The notes: generated by a model from the letters alone, not told the origin. Counted from the first letter of the stretch, positions 36,856 through 45,698 are shown. The stretch is 64,000 bases of DNA from Aeromonas australiensis (GCF_000819725.1 NZ_CDDH01000002.1:1-64000), one strand, 5' to 3'. Made by a program: numbers and translations.

Positions 36856-37632
36856 ATGAGTCAACTGGTGGAGCTGAAAGAGGTCTCTCTCTCGTTTGAT
36901 GGACGCTCTGTGCTCGACAAGGTCTCCTTTACCCTCAATAAAGGCAAAATCACCACGCTAGTCGGCCCCAACGGGGCGGGCAAGAGCACCCTGAGCAAGC
37001 TGGTGCTGGGTCTGCTCACCCCGGATTCGGGCAAGATCATCCGCAGCCGCGATCTGCGGGTCGGCTATGTGCCCCAGCGCCTCTATCTGGATCCTACCTT
37101 GCCATTAACAGTGCGCCGCTTCTTGCAACTGGGTAAAAACAGCCGCCTCTCCATTGAGGAAGCGCTGACCCGGGTGGGCGCAGAAGGATTGCTGGAAAAC
37201 CGGATGCAGAAGCTCTCTGGTGGCGAGATGCAGCGGGTGCTGCTGGCTCGCGCCCTGCTGGTCAAGCCCGAGCTGCTGGTGCTGGACGAGCCGGTACAAG
37301 GGGTCGATATCACCGGCCAGATCGAGCTCTACGCCCTCATCGGCCAGCTCGCCGCCGAATTCAATTGCGCCGTGCTGATGGTCTCCCACGACCTGCATCT
37401 GGTGATGGCCAGCACCCACGAGGTGATCTGCCTCAATCGCCACGTCTGCTGTCATGGCGAGCCGGAAAGCGTGGCCCGCCACCCCGAATTTGCCCGTCTG
37501 TTCGGGCGACCGGAGCAGGAGGTGCTAGCGGTCTATACCCATCATCACCACTGCGATGGCGAACACCATCATCATGAACCGCAGGCTCCGGTCATCCGCC
37601 TGCCTTCTCGCAACAACGCTCACAGCAAATAG
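36856..37632 (+). CDS. znuC: Zinc ABC transporter ATP-binding protein ZnuC
   Basis: A 258-residue ABC ATPase with Walker [10 protein letters not shown], signature [16 protein letters not shown], Walker B LLVLDEP and the switch His in MVSHDLHLV. The C-terminus is His-rich ([16 protein letters not shown]), an unusual but known feature of ZnuC relatives that fits zinc handling. It is followed 21 bp later by znuB. Confidence 0.96.
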   Translation: MSQLVELKEVSLSFDGRSVLDKVSFTLNKGKITTLVGPNGAGKSTLSKLVLGLLTPDSGKIIRSRDLRVGYVPQRLYLDPTLPLTVRRFLQLGKNSRLSIEEALTRVGAEGLLENRMQKLSGGEMQRVLLARALLVKPELLVLDEPVQGVDITGQIELYALIGQLAAEFNCAVLMVSHDLHLVMASTHEVICLNRHVCCHGEPESVARHPEFARLFGRPEQEVLAVYTHHHHCDGEHHHHEPQAPVIRLPSRNNAHSK

Positions 37633-37653
37633 CGCAAGCAACAGGACATTCAA

Positions 37654-38433
37654 GTGGACAGCTTTCTGTTATACGCCCTCGCGGCCGGTCTCGGCATCGC
37701 CCTGCTGGCCGGCCCCCTCGGCAGCTTCGTGGTATGGCGCAAGATGGCCTATTTTGGTGACACCCTCTCCCACGCCTGCCTGTTCGGCATCGCGCTGGGC
37801 ATCCTGCTGCAGGTCGATCTCACCCTGGCGGTGGTGGTCTGCTGCCTCGCCATGGCGATGCTGCTGGTGATCATGAGCCGCAACCAGCAGGTCGCGACCG
37901 ATACCCTGCTCGGCATTCTGGCCCACAGCGCCCTGTCGCTGGGTCTGGTTACCTTGAGTTTTATGGATAACGTGCGGGTGGATCTGATGGCCTACCTGTT
38001 TGGCGACCTGCTCTCGGTACAACCGATGGATCTGCTCTGGATCTACGGCGGGGGCGCGCTGGTGCTGCTCACCCTGTGGCGGTTGTGGGATCCCCTGCTC
38101 TCCATGACTATCTCGGAAGAGCTGGCACGGGTAGAGGGGATCCGGGTCGATGTGCTGCGCTGCGTCTTGATGCTGCTGATAGGGCTGGTGATCGCCGTGG
38201 CGATGAAGTTTGTCGGGGCGCTGATCATCACCTCCCTGCTGATCATCCCCGCCGCCACCGCCCGCCGCTTCAGCCAGACGCCGGAGCAGATGGCCGGCTT
38301 TGCCGCGCTGATCGGCTGTCTCGCCGTGCTGGGTGGATTGACCCTCTCCTGGTATCAAGATACTCCGGCAGGGCCCTCGGTCGTCGTCTGTGCTACCACT
38401 CTTTTTGTACTGAGCCAATTCAAGCGCGCGTAA
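37654..38433 (+). CDS. znuB: Zinc ABC transporter permease ZnuB
   Basis: A 259-residue permease with about eight membrane helices. [25 protein letters not shown] is the conserved opening of metal ABC-3 permeases, and [27 protein letters not shown] is the ATPase-contact and helix block near the end. The start is GTG with AGGA upstream. It completes the znuCB unit. Confidence 0.95.
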   Translation: MDSFLLYALAAGLGIALLAGPLGSFVVWRKMAYFGDTLSHACLFGIALGILLQVDLTLAVVVCCLAMAMLLVIMSRNQQVATDTLLGILAHSALSLGLVTLSFMDNVRVDLMAYLFGDLLSVQPMDLLWIYGGGALVLLTLWRLWDPLLSMTISEELARVEGIRVDVLRCVLMLLIGLVIAVAMKFVGALIITSLLIIPAATARRFSQTPEQMAGFAALIGCLAVLGGLTLSWYQDTPAGPSVVVCATTLFVLSQFKRA

Positions 38434-38442
38434 CGGCGCAGA

Positions 38443-39333
38443 CTAGAGCGGCATGCTCTGCCGTGTCTCCATCATCAGCCACTGGCGCAACCGGCTGATG
38501 GCAGGCTCATGGGCCCGCGAGCGCTTGCAGGTAAAGTAGAAGGCATCCCCCGTCTCCAGCTGGTGTACCGGCAAGGCCACCAGCTGGGGATCATCGGGCC
38601 GCAGCATGTAGTCATTCACGAATGCCACCCCCTGATCCCAGGCTGCCGCCTCCATCGCCAACAGCACATGGCTGAAGTGGTGCATCCGCGCCTCGTCAGG
38701 GATCACCAAGCCACCCGCCTTGGCCCAGCGCTGCCAATCCTCCCCCCGCGCCTTGTAGATGGACTGCACCGAGAGCAGGGGCAACTGCCAGATAGCCTCA
38801 GGCCACTCCCCGCTCACCTGCTGCAACAGGCGGCGACTGCAGACCGGAAAGAGCCGCTCCTGATAAATAAGATCGTGGCAATAGCCACGCCCATGGGGTG
38901 ATACCGTGATAAAACAGTCCGCCACTCGATCAGATAGCTCGGGATCTTCCGCCACCATCTCCAGACTCAAATCCAGCTCTGGGTAGAGTTGGCGCAATCC
39001 GGCCAGGCGGGGGATCAACCACTTCACCGCAAACGAGCTGTAGACCGCAAGACGCAACTGCATTTGGGCCCCGCCACGCAACTGTTCGCTGCTTTGGGCA
39101 ATCTGGCTGAGCCCGGCGGCAATCCCCTCAAAGTAGCTCTCCCCCTGTGGAGTCAACGAGAGCAACCGCCCCTGACGCAGCAGCAAGCGCTCACCGAGAA
39201 AATCCTCCAGCAGGCGGATCTGGTGGCTGACCGCACTCTGGCTGACGTTCAGTTCCAGGGCGGCGCGGGAGAAGCTGAGCAGCCGGGCCACCACTTCAAA
39301 ATATTGCACCGCACGCAGGGGAGGCAGCTTCAT
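38443..39333 (-). CDS. LysR-family transcriptional regulator (GcvA-like)
   Basis: A 296-residue LysR protein. The N-terminal helix-turn-helix is FSRAALELNVSQSAVSHQIRLLEDFLG; the remainder is a periplasmic-binding-like effector domain (LRLAVYSSFAVKWLIPRLAGLRQLYPELDL). The layout with PPLRAVQYFEVVAR at the start is that of the GcvA/AmpR subgroup. It is divergent from the EamA transporter gene across 91 bp, so it probably controls that gene and itself. Confidence 0.9.
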   Translation of the reverse strand: MKLPPLRAVQYFEVVARLLSFSRAALELNVSQSAVSHQIRLLEDFLGERLLLRQGRLLSLTPQGESYFEGIAAGLSQIAQSSEQLRGGAQMQLRLAVYSSFAVKWLIPRLAGLRQLYPELDLSLEMVAEDPELSDRVADCFITVSPHGRGYCHDLIYQERLFPVCSRRLLQQVSGEWPEAIWQLPLLSVQSIYKARGEDWQRWAKAGGLVIPDEARMHHFSHVLLAMEAAAWDQGVAFVNDYMLRPDDPQLVALPVHQLETGDAFYFTCKRSRAHEPAISRLRQWLMMETRQSMPL

Positions 39334-39424
39334 TATCTAAATATCTCATGAGTGGTCATTTTTTATCATTTTACTGGATAACGCCCCCCGCGCTACCCTC
39401 CTTGCATCTGAAGTGGGAGGTGGT

Positions 39425-40282
39425 ATGAATGCAGTAGGGATCGGCATCCTTTATCTGGTGCTGGGCAATATGGTGGCGGTCTTTTCCGATGCGCTGGTCA
39501 AGGTGCTGGAGCCAGATCAGCCCATCTTCCAGTTTGTCTTTTTCCGCCAGCTCTCGGCCGCCCTCCTGTTGATGCCCTGGCTGCTCTGGTCATGGCGCCG
39601 CAACCCGCCGGTGGCCATCAAGTGGCACCTGCTACGGGCCCATATCTGGGCGGTCGGCGTCTGCCTGATGGTGGTCGCCCTTACCCGTCTGCCCCTCGCC
39701 ACCGCCAATGCCCTCTTCTATGCCGCGCCCCTGATGATGGTGCCGCTGGCGGTGTGGATGGCAGGAGAAGCGATCTCGCGCCAGAAGGTACTGACTGCGG
39801 TTATCGGCTTTATCGGGGTATTGATCGTACTGCGCCCGAGCGAGGTTAACTGGGCTGCGCTGGCGGCGCTCGGGGTGGCGCTGTCGATGGCGCTCAACAA
39901 CCTGCTGATCAAGCGGATCCCGCTCAAGCAGCCCATCGCCCAGACCCTGTTTTTCACCAATGTGCTGAGCATGCCCTTCATCCTGGCGCTGGCACTGTGG
40001 GAAGGGGGCGACTGGCAGTGGCAGATGTGGTGGCCCGCCTTCGGCTCTTCGGCACTGATCATGGTCTATGCCGGCTTGTGCGTGGTGGCCTATCGCAAAG
40101 CGGAGGCGAGCAAGATTGCCTCGGCGGAGTACACCGGCCTGCTGATGGCGGTGGCCGTCGGGGTATGGCTGTTTGACGAGCAGCCGGGGCTGCCGCTGCT
40201 GCTGGGCTGTATCTGCATCGTCCTGCCGCTGGTGGCCATGGCCCGCAGCAAACCCAAACCGCTGGCCGAAGCGGCGGTTTAA
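39425..40282 (+). CDS. EamA-family (DMT) transporter
   Basis: A 285-residue, ten-helix drug/metabolite transporter with two EamA repeats (about 8-140 and 150-275). VFFRQLSAALLLMPW and LTRLPLATANALFYAAPLMMVPLAVWMAGE lie in the first, and ASAEYTGLLMAVAVGVWLFDEQPG in the second. The ATG at 39425 follows GGGAGGTGGT. Export of an amino acid or metabolite under the divergent LysR regulator is plausible; the substrate is unknown. Confidence 0.88.
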   Translation: MNAVGIGILYLVLGNMVAVFSDALVKVLEPDQPIFQFVFFRQLSAALLLMPWLLWSWRRNPPVAIKWHLLRAHIWAVGVCLMVVALTRLPLATANALFYAAPLMMVPLAVWMAGEAISRQKVLTAVIGFIGVLIVLRPSEVNWAALAALGVALSMALNNLLIKRIPLKQPIAQTLFFTNVLSMPFILALALWEGGDWQWQMWWPAFGSSALIMVYAGLCVVAYRKAEASKIASAEYTGLLMAVAVGVWLFDEQPGLPLLLGCICIVLPLVAMARSKPKPLAEAAV

Positions 40283-40286
40283 ACGC

Positions 40287-40874
40287 TCAGGGTCGCTCCA
40301 GTAGAGGAGCGACCCCTTGCTGCAGATGGGGGACGATCTCATCCTCGAACCAGGGATTCTTCCTGAGCCAGAGGGTATTGCGCGGTGAAGGGTGCGGCAA
40401 CGGCAGCCAGCCGGGGCCATAGTCGGCCCAGCTGCGTACCCTCTTGGTGAGTGACCCTTTGGCCGCCCCCCGCAGGTAATGGGCTTGTGCATACTGGCCG
40501 ATCAGCAGGGTCAGTTCGATATTGGGCAACAGCATCAGCACCTTGTCGTGCCAGGTGGGCGCACATTCGGGGCGCGGTGGCAGATCGCCAGATTTTCCCC
40601 TGCCGGGATAGCAGAGCCCCATCGGCATGATGGCGATGCGGGATTGGTCGTAAAAGGTGGCCTTATCGACCCCGAGCCAATGGCGCAGTCTGTCACCGGA
40701 GGGGTCATCCCACGGGATACCGCTGGCATGCACCCGGGTACCGGGCGCCTGACCGATGATCAGCAAGCGGGCACTCTCGGCTCCGCGGATCACAGGACGA
40801 GGCCCCAGCGGCAGATGAGCCTCACACAGACGGCAGGCCCTGATTTGCTCAAACAACTTATCGATACGCTGCAT
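40287..40874 (-). CDS. Uracil-DNA glycosylase-like family protein
   Basis: A 195-residue protein of the UDG-like superfamily. RACRLCEAHLPLGPRPV contains a CxxC pair, LLIIGQAPGTRVHASGIPWDD is the uracil-binding motif-1 region, and PHPSPRNTLW is the C-terminal motif. The set resembles the small single-domain UDG-like proteins annotated across gammaproteobacteria rather than family-1 Ung. Repair activity has not been shown for this group to my knowledge. It is divergent from rarD. Confidence 0.8.
   Translation of the reverse strand: MQRIDKLFEQIRACRLCEAHLPLGPRPVIRGAESARLLIIGQAPGTRVHASGIPWDDPSGDRLRHWLGVDKATFYDQSRIAIMPMGLCYPGRGKSGDLPPRPECAPTWHDKVLMLLPNIELTLLIGQYAQAHYLRGAAKGSLTKRVRSWADYGPGWLPLPHPSPRNTLWLRKNPWFEDEIVPHLQQGVAPLLERP
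40290..40317 (+). terminator. Hairpin after the EamA transporter gene
   Basis: GGGTCGCTCC and GGAGCGACCC form a 10-bp stem. It starts 8 bp after the transporter stop and overlaps the last codons of the convergent glycosylase gene. The T-tract is weak. Confidence 0.55.
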
Positions 40875-40973
40875 GACGTTGATAGTACCAGCATTTCCCT
40901 GTTTTCCCTCTTGTGGAAACAGGGCGCGCCCCCTACTATCGCCATGGGTGTTTAATTTAATAAACGGAAAATA

Positions 40974-41864
40974 ATGAAAAACTGGCTAGGTACCGGCACC
41001 GCGACCCTCTCCTTCATCCTGTGGGGGATGCTGCCGCTCTATTATCAATTCATGCCCGAGGTCAACATGTGGGAGCTGATCTCCCACCGGGTGCTCTGGT
41101 CTGTAGTGCTGCTGGGTGCCCTGTTTTTGCTGCTTGGCCACAAGGTGCCCTGGGCACAACTGCGCAGCGAGCCGCGCCAGCTCGGCCTCATTCTGCTGGC
41201 TGGCCCCGTGATGTCCATCAGCTGGTGCATGTTCACCTGGTGCCTCACTACCGGGCAAGTGCTGACCACCAGCCTCGCCTTCTTTATGACCCCGCTGTTC
41301 AATATCGTATTCGCCGTCATCTTCCTCAAAGAACGGCTCACCCCGCAAAAGCATCTGGCGGTCGCCCTGGCGCTGGCGGGGCTCGCCTATATGCTGTTCT
41401 GCTACGGCCAGCTCCCCTGGTTCTCCCTCATCATGGGGGCCAACTTCGCCTGTTACGGCCTTATCAAGAAGAAGATCCACTACGACACCGGCACCAGCCT
41501 CTATCTGGAAGCCATGGTGCAACTGCCCGTCGCGCTGATCATCATCGGCACGCTGGCGTGGCACGGGGAAGGGGCATTCGTGAACGGGGATTTGGCTGAC
41601 AAGCTGCTGCTGATGGGCAGTGCGCCCGCCACCCTGCTGCCGGTGGGGCTGTTCTGCTATGCGGTGGCGAGAACCCGGATGAGCACTGTGGGGCTGCTGC
41701 AATATATCGAGCCCAGCCTCGCCTTCCTGCTCGCCATCTACTGGTTTGGTGAGGCGCCGGACCCCATCAAGGCGGTCGGATTCGCCTTCGTCTGGGCTGG
41801 TCTGCTGGTGAGCCTGTTGCCACTGCACCGGCTCAAGCGCAGCCCTCAGGGCGTACCACGATAG
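40974..41864 (+). CDS. rarD: EamA-family transporter RarD
   Basis: This 296-residue, ten-helix DMT protein has the RarD hallmarks: FILWGMLPLYYQFMPEV, ELISHRVLWSV in the first repeat, TTSLAFFMTPLFNIVFAVIFLKERLTPQK, and GLLQYIEPSLAFLLAIYWFGE in the second. The family was named for chloramphenicol sensitivity; its transported substrate is not settled. Its last 19 bp overlap the end of the convergent solute-binding gene. Confidence 0.92.
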   Translation: MKNWLGTGTATLSFILWGMLPLYYQFMPEVNMWELISHRVLWSVVLLGALFLLLGHKVPWAQLRSEPRQLGLILLAGPVMSISWCMFTWCLTTGQVLTTSLAFFMTPLFNIVFAVIFLKERLTPQKHLAVALALAGLAYMLFCYGQLPWFSLIMGANFACYGLIKKKIHYDTGTSLYLEAMVQLPVALIIIGTLAWHGEGAFVNGDLADKLLLMGSAPATLLPVGLFCYAVARTRMSTVGLLQYIEPSLAFLLAIYWFGEAPDPIKAVGFAFVWAGLLVSLLPLHRLKRSPQGVPR

Positions 41865-42580
41865 GATTCCAGCACCTTGTGCCAGCGGGGATCCTTGTCC
41901 ATCTGCTCGGCAATGTCGTTGAGCCTGCCATGGAGATCGGCGCGGGATTTGGGCAGCAGGATATGGCGGGTATAGCTGGATTGGGGGAAGGGCGAGATAA
42001 ACAGCTTGCCCCGATAGTGCTCTGAGTCGATGAAAAAGCTCAGTGACGAGCCACTGACCAGAGTCACATCGATGCGACCGCGAACCAGCAGATCGAGATT
42101 GGTTTTCACCCTCTTGGCATCCTGACGCACCAGCTCGCCGCGGCCAGCTGCATCATCGATCCCCTGATAGCGGTAGCCCTCCACCCCGCCAAACACCAAC
42201 CCCTTGAGCGAATCAGGTCCCCGGTACGTGATGGGGTGCTCACTGTTGGAGATGAGCTCGTTGGTATCGCGCATGATGGGAAAGCTCCAGAGGTAACGTT
42301 CACGCTGGGGATCCCCCATCCAGGCCGGATTGACCCAGGCGACCAGACCGTTGAAAGCAGGATCCGACATCTCCAGCGCCAGTCTGGCCCGATTGACCAG
42401 CCAAAGCTCGATTCTGGGTTCACCCCCCAGCTTTTCATTGAGATACTTGACCAGCTCGCGGCTCAGTCCGGCATCCACTCCGGTATTGAAGGGGGGATGC
42501 TGATGGTAATCGTAGAGACGGATCGTCTCCCCCTTAGCCGGGACCGACAACAGTAACCACAACCAGAACCAGACTCTCAT
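41846..42580 (-). CDS. Orphan family-3 periplasmic solute-binding protein
   Basis: A 244-residue exported protein (signal peptide about 1-17, SVPAKG-E). The fold is that of family-3 receptors: IRLYDYHQHPPFNTGVDAGLSRELVKYLNEKLGG opens the first lobe, and LKGLVFGGVEGYRYQG and LVRGRIDVTLVSGSSLSF belong to the second. No permease or sensor domain is attached. The ATG at 42580 has AAGGAGG four bases upstream. Two distant paralogues of the same fold occur at 53.6 and 55.5 kb, but those are AT-rich; this one has core-like codon use. Confidence 0.8.
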   Translation of the reverse strand: MRVWFWLWLLLSVPAKGETIRLYDYHQHPPFNTGVDAGLSRELVKYLNEKLGGEPRIELWLVNRARLALEMSDPAFNGLVAWVNPAWMGDPQRERYLWSFPIMRDTNELISNSEHPITYRGPDSLKGLVFGGVEGYRYQGIDDAAGRGELVRQDAKRVKTNLDLLVRGRIDVTLVSGSSLSFFIDSEHYRGKLFISPFPQSSYTRHILLPKSRADLHGRLNDIAEQMDKDPRWHKVLESYRGTP

Positions 42581-42624
42581 CGCACCTCCTTGAGCTGCCT
42601 TTGAGTTTGGCACAGAGAATTCGA

Positions 42625-42969
42625 ATGAGAGAACCCGCGACCACCACACCGGCGCCGCAACCAGCCACCCCTTCCCGCTGGTCTGTCTATATGGTGCGTA
42701 CTGCTACCGGCCAGCTCTATACCGGGATCAGCACGGACCCGCTGCGCCGTCTGCGCCAGCACCAGAGTGGCAAGGGCTCCCGAGCCCTGCGCGGCAAGGG
42801 GCCACTGACGCTGGCGTGGCAACAGGAAGTCGGCGAGAAGGGGGTGGCCCTGCGCATGGAATATCGCCTCAAGCAGCAGCCGAAATCCTTCAAGGAGCAG
42901 CTGATCCACAGCCCGGCTCTTTGGCAGAGCTGGAGCCCCCAGTGGTTACCCGCAGCAACCCAGCCTTGA
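42625..42969 (+). CDS. GIY-YIG nuclease family protein
   Basis: A 114-residue protein of the small UPF0213/YhbQ type. The GIY-YIG core appears as WSVYMVRTATGQLYTGISTD, followed by PLRRLRQHQSGKGSRALRGKGPL and the Glu-containing helix VALRMEYRLKQQPKSFKEQL. The first 20 residues are a Pro/Thr-rich extension. The ATG at 42625 is used; a TTG at 42601 also fits. The family is linked to DNA nicking and repair, but the cellular role is unclear. Confidence 0.85.
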   Translation: MREPATTTPAPQPATPSRWSVYMVRTATGQLYTGISTDPLRRLRQHQSGKGSRALRGKGPLTLAWQQEVGEKGVALRMEYRLKQQPKSFKEQLIHSPALWQSWSPQWLPAATQP

Positions 42970-42981
42970 GGACGACAGGCC

Positions 42982-43006
42982 AAAAAAGGCCACTCGAGGA
43001 GTGGCC
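42982..43006 (-). terminator. Terminator of the psp operon
   Basis: GGCCACTC and GAGTGGCC pair; on the minus strand they are followed by six T. It lies 54 bp beyond the pspG stop. Confidence 0.85.
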
Positions 43007-43059
43007 GGAAAGGGGAAATCAGGGAGCATTGCACAACGTATTACACAACCTCAGGCGGG

Positions 43060-43278
43060 TTAGAGGTAGGTATTGGAACGCTTGCTGCGATTACTGATCA
43101 GCCAGCAAACCGCCAGCACCAGCAGCAACCAGGGAGCCAGCTTGATGATCAGAGCAAGCATGCCACCCAGCGCCCCAAGCAACACGAACAGGCCGCTCAC
43201 CAACAACATGGCTACCAGGGTAAAACCGGTCAGTGCCATCACCAGCAGCACCACCAGCAAGATGAAAAATTCCAGCAT
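43060..43278 (-). CDS. pspG: Phage shock protein PspG
   Basis: A 72-residue inner-membrane protein with two or three helices. The segment LGGMLALIIKLAPWLLLVLAVCWLI matches the most conserved part of PspG (GGMLALMIKLLPWLLL in Escherichia coli, from memory), and the opening MLEFFILLVVLLVMALTGF also fits. In Escherichia coli pspG is a separate sigma-54 gene; here it is the last gene of the pspA operon. Confidence 0.85.
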   Translation of the reverse strand: MLEFFILLVVLLVMALTGFTLVAMLLVSGLFVLLGALGGMLALIIKLAPWLLLVLAVCWLISNRSKRSNTYL

Positions 43279-43326
43279 AACTTGCTCCTTATCAGTACCT
43301 TGTCTGCCGACTGATCAACCCTTCGG

Positions 43327-43533
43327 TCAATCCAGCCAGCGCTTCAATTCATAACGGGGCGGCATCACCAGCACCGCCAGCAGATAGGCGGCCAGTGCCA
43401 GCGGCGGCATCAGGATCAGGGCGAGCAGTGCCACCACCCGCACCGTGACTCTGGAGACCCCCAATCCCCTGGCAATCCCGGCGCAGACCCCGGTCAGCTT
43501 GCGATGCACCAGATCCTTGGACCAGGGGTTCAT
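43327..43533 (-). CDS. pspC: PspC-domain protein
   Basis: The 68-residue protein consists of one PspC domain: RKLTGVCAGIARGLGVSRVTVRVVALLALILMPPLALAAYLLAVLVMP, with a single long hydrophobic hairpin. It lacks the C-terminal cytosolic extension of Escherichia coli PspC (about 119 residues). It starts 2 bp after the pspA stop. No pspB gene lies between pspA and pspC. Confidence 0.9.
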   Translation of the reverse strand: MNPWSKDLVHRKLTGVCAGIARGLGVSRVTVRVVALLALILMPPLALAAYLLAVLVMPPRYELKRWLD

Positions 43534-43535
43534 GA

Positions 43536-44198
43536 TTACACCTCCGCCTTCTGGCCTTTGAGGCGAGCCAGCTCGCGCTCGATCTCGTCATTGAGCTCCA
43601 GCTCGCGGAACTGGGCCTCCAGCGAGGGATTCTGCCCCAGAGTGGCCGCCTCCAGCTGGGCTTCCAGCTGATCGACCCGGCCCTGAAAACCGTCAAAGCG
43701 CGCCATCAGCTCATGCATCCGCTGGTTGTCCACCTGAGCGCGGGCACGAATGCGGCTGTGGGCGGTCTGCTCGCGCAGGGTCAGCAGTTTCTGCTTCTCG
43801 CGCGCCTCGGTCAGCTTGGCAGCCAGCCGTTCGCTATCGGCGGTGAGCTGGGCCAGCACCTCGGCGACCCGGGCCTTGTCCTGCTCCAGCTGTTCACATT
43901 TTTTGACCTCCGCCAGCTTCTCGGTGAGGGCGGCGCGGGCCAGATCCTCACGTCCCTTCTGGATGGCGAGCTCGGCCTTGGCCGACCACTCCAGGATCTG
44001 CGCCTGCAACCCCTGCTGGTGACGCTCCAGCTGTTTCTGTTCGGCAATCACGCGGGCGGCCTGGGTACGCATCTCGACCTGCACCTGCTCCATCTCTTCG
44101 ATCATCAGGCGCAGCATCTTCTCCGGCTCTTCACTCTTGTCGAGCAGGCTGTGCAGGTTGGCATTAATCAGGTCGGTCAGGCGGCTGAATAGGCTCAT
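43536..44198 (-). CDS. pspA: Phage shock protein A
   Basis: A 220-residue, almost wholly helical ESCRT-III-related protein that coats stressed inner membrane and inhibits PspF. The N-terminal amphipathic helix MSLFSRLTDLINANLHSLLDKSEEPEKMLRLMIEEME is the membrane sensor, followed by long coiled coils (residues 40-190, rich in Glu, Gln and Lys). The start is the ATG at 44198 with AAGGAG seven bases upstream; a longer open frame reaches back over the promoter and is not real. A sigma-54 promoter lies 46 bp upstream. Confidence 0.95.
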   Translation of the reverse strand: MSLFSRLTDLINANLHSLLDKSEEPEKMLRLMIEEMEQVQVEMRTQAARVIAEQKQLERHQQGLQAQILEWSAKAELAIQKGREDLARAALTEKLAEVKKCEQLEQDKARVAEVLAQLTADSERLAAKLTEAREKQKLLTLREQTAHSRIRARAQVDNQRMHELMARFDGFQGRVDQLEAQLEAATLGQNPSLEAQFRELELNDEIERELARLKGQKAEV

Positions 44199-44243
44199 GG
44201 TCTGGCTCCTTGTTGATGGGATGGCTATCTCTTCCCATTGCAT

Positions 44244-44260
44244 TACAAGAGCCGTGCCAA
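44244..44260 (-). promoter_or_regulatory. Sigma-54 promoter of the psp operon
   Basis: On the minus strand TTGGCAC (-24) is followed after five bases by TTGTA (-12), a near-consensus RpoN site. PspF-dependent control is the expected mode; no pspF gene is in the window. Confidence 0.82.
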
Positions 44261-44361
44261 GAAAAATTATTGTTATTTTACATATGGATGGGAATTTACT
44301 GAGGAAATTGAAGAAGGGTTTGTTGGTGAAAATAGCCAACCAGGTGGTAATTTTTACCAAC

Positions 44362-44384
44362 AAAAAAGGAGCCTGTGGCTCCCT
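44362..44384 (-). terminator. Terminator of plsC
   Basis: GGAGCC and GGCTCC form the stem; the minus strand continues with six T, 24 bp beyond the plsC stop. Confidence 0.75.
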
Positions 44385-44407
44385 TGTCGATTCGTTTGCG
44401 ATATCCG

Positions 44408-45136
44408 TCAGGCGGCGTGGCTGTGGCCCAGCTTGCTGTCCAGTTCGGTCAGCTTGGCCTCCATCAGGGCGCGGCAGGTGTCGGAGAGATCGCGAATGCC
44501 AGCGGCACCGTGCTCCTTGCTGCAAACCGGCGCCATCACTTCCAGTAATACCTCGCCATTGTCCCAGCGGTTAAGGTCTATCTGACCGAAGTAGCTGGAG
44601 CAGACGATAGGCACTACAGGCACCTCAGCCTGCACCGCCGTGTGGAAAGCGCCCGCCTTGAATGGCAGCAGACCACGCCCCTTGGAACGGGTCCCTTCCG
44701 GGAACATCCAGATGGAGGTGCCGCGGTTCTTGATGCGGTCCACCACCTGGCCTATGGTACCGATGGCGCGGGAGCGGTTGGAGCGGTCAATCAGCACGTT
44801 GCCGGAGAGCCAGAAGATAAGGCCGAAAAAGGGCAACCAGAGCAGGCTCTTCTTGCCCACGGCGACGACCCCGGGCTGTACCGCACCGGTCACGGTGAAA
44901 ACATCATAGTTACTCTGGTGATTACAGACGTAGACGGCCGGGCCGACCGATTTCACCTCGTCGGCGACCGTCACCTTGACCCGCAGCCCGATCAGCGGAC
45001 AAACCGCGTGGTACATGCGGGCAAACACATAGACGTTGTTGGGATGGCGCGGACGAACCAGACAGAGCAGCAGGCCGAACAGGAACCAGAAGATGAGCAG
45101 CAGACCAAGCAGCAGCACACGGGCAATTTTGAGCAT
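44408..45136 (-). CDS. plsC: 1-acyl-sn-glycerol-3-phosphate acyltransferase PlsC
   Basis: A 242-residue inner-membrane enzyme that acylates lysophosphatidate to phosphatidate. The catalytic HX4D box is NHQSNYD, and FPEGTRSKGRGLLPFKAGAFH provides the glycerophosphate-binding motif. An N-terminal hydrophobic segment (about 5-27) anchors it. A palindrome resembling fatty-acid regulator operators lies about 50 bp upstream. Confidence 0.93.
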   Translation of the reverse strand: MLKIARVLLLGLLLIFWFLFGLLLCLVRPRHPNNVYVFARMYHAVCPLIGLRVKVTVADEVKSVGPAVYVCNHQSNYDVFTVTGAVQPGVVAVGKKSLLWLPFFGLIFWLSGNVLIDRSNRSRAIGTIGQVVDRIKNRGTSIWMFPEGTRSKGRGLLPFKAGAFHTAVQAEVPVVPIVCSSYFGQIDLNRWDNGEVLLEVMAPVCSKEHGAAGIRDLSDTCRALMEAKLTELDSKLGHSHAA

Positions 45137-45183
45137 CGAACACCTCGAGTTTTAACTCGGCGCAGTATACTGATCCCCCTTTT

Positions 45184-45201
45184 AGCGAACAAGCGTTCGC
45201 C
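45184..45201. promoter_or_regulatory. Palindromic operator-like site upstream of plsC
   Basis: AGCGAACAAGCGTTCGCC is an inverted repeat (GCGAAC / GTTCGC) flanked by TTT and AAA. Its minus-strand reading GGCGAACGCTTGTTCGCT resembles the DesT/FabR type of TetR-family operator as I remember it. It sits in the plsC promoter region, between plsC and the divergent scs operon. Confidence 0.45.
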
Positions 45202-45320
45202 AAACAGAGCCGACCACCCTCCCCGCACCACCGTCACAATGTGGCCCACCACAGCGTCGCCGACTTGCCCCTCCCGCCATTGGTCGTTAGGATGGCCCCA
45301 TCTTGATGGATGGGGCAAAC

Positions 45321-45698
45321 ATGATGTTGCAACAACGGGTAGCGAAACATCTCCTGCTGCTGGTCTGCCTGCTGGTGCTCAATTGTGCGGCCCAGCCGCT
45401 GGCCCGGCTGGCCCTGCTCGATCACGCCCTCAGCTGTCAGGTACTGCCCGTTCCAGGCTCGGCAACGGCTCAAGAGGATGCCAAACCGGCCAGCCCGCAA
45501 CCTACCAGCTGCCAGCTCAATGGCAAGTGGCTAAGTGCCGCCACCCTGCTCTGTGTCGAACAGCTCTTCTTTGCCGTGGCCCTGCTGATCGCCCTACTGG
45601 CTCCCCTTTGGCGCTACACACCGCCACAGCCCCCTCCCAGAGTCATCTCGCCGCCCGAACGGCGGCTGCACCTCACCCTCTGCGTCTGGCGGGAATGA
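45321..45698 (+). CDS. Small membrane protein at the head of the scs operon
   Basis: A 125-residue protein I cannot assign by sequence. It has an N-terminal hydrophobic segment (about 8-26, HLLLLVCLLVLNCAAQP), a periplasmic stretch with cysteines (ALSCQVLPV, TSCQLNG), a second hydrophobic segment (ATLLCVEQLFFAVALLIALLAPLW) and a Pro-rich cytosolic or C-terminal tail. Its position before scsB suggests a role like ScsA of the copper-tolerance operon. The start is uncertain: ATG at 45321 or 45306. Confidence 0.6.
   Translation: MMLQQRVAKHLLLLVCLLVLNCAAQPLARLALLDHALSCQVLPVPGSATAQEDAKPASPQPTSCQLNGKWLSAATLLCVEQLFFAVALLIALLAPLWRYTPPQPPPRVISPPERRLHLTLCVWRE

Noticed and set aside
43536-44525. Extended 329-codon form of pspA
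   Set aside because: The extra N-terminal part covers the sigma-54 promoter and the plsC terminator; the ATG at 44198 has a good ribosome site and the family start.
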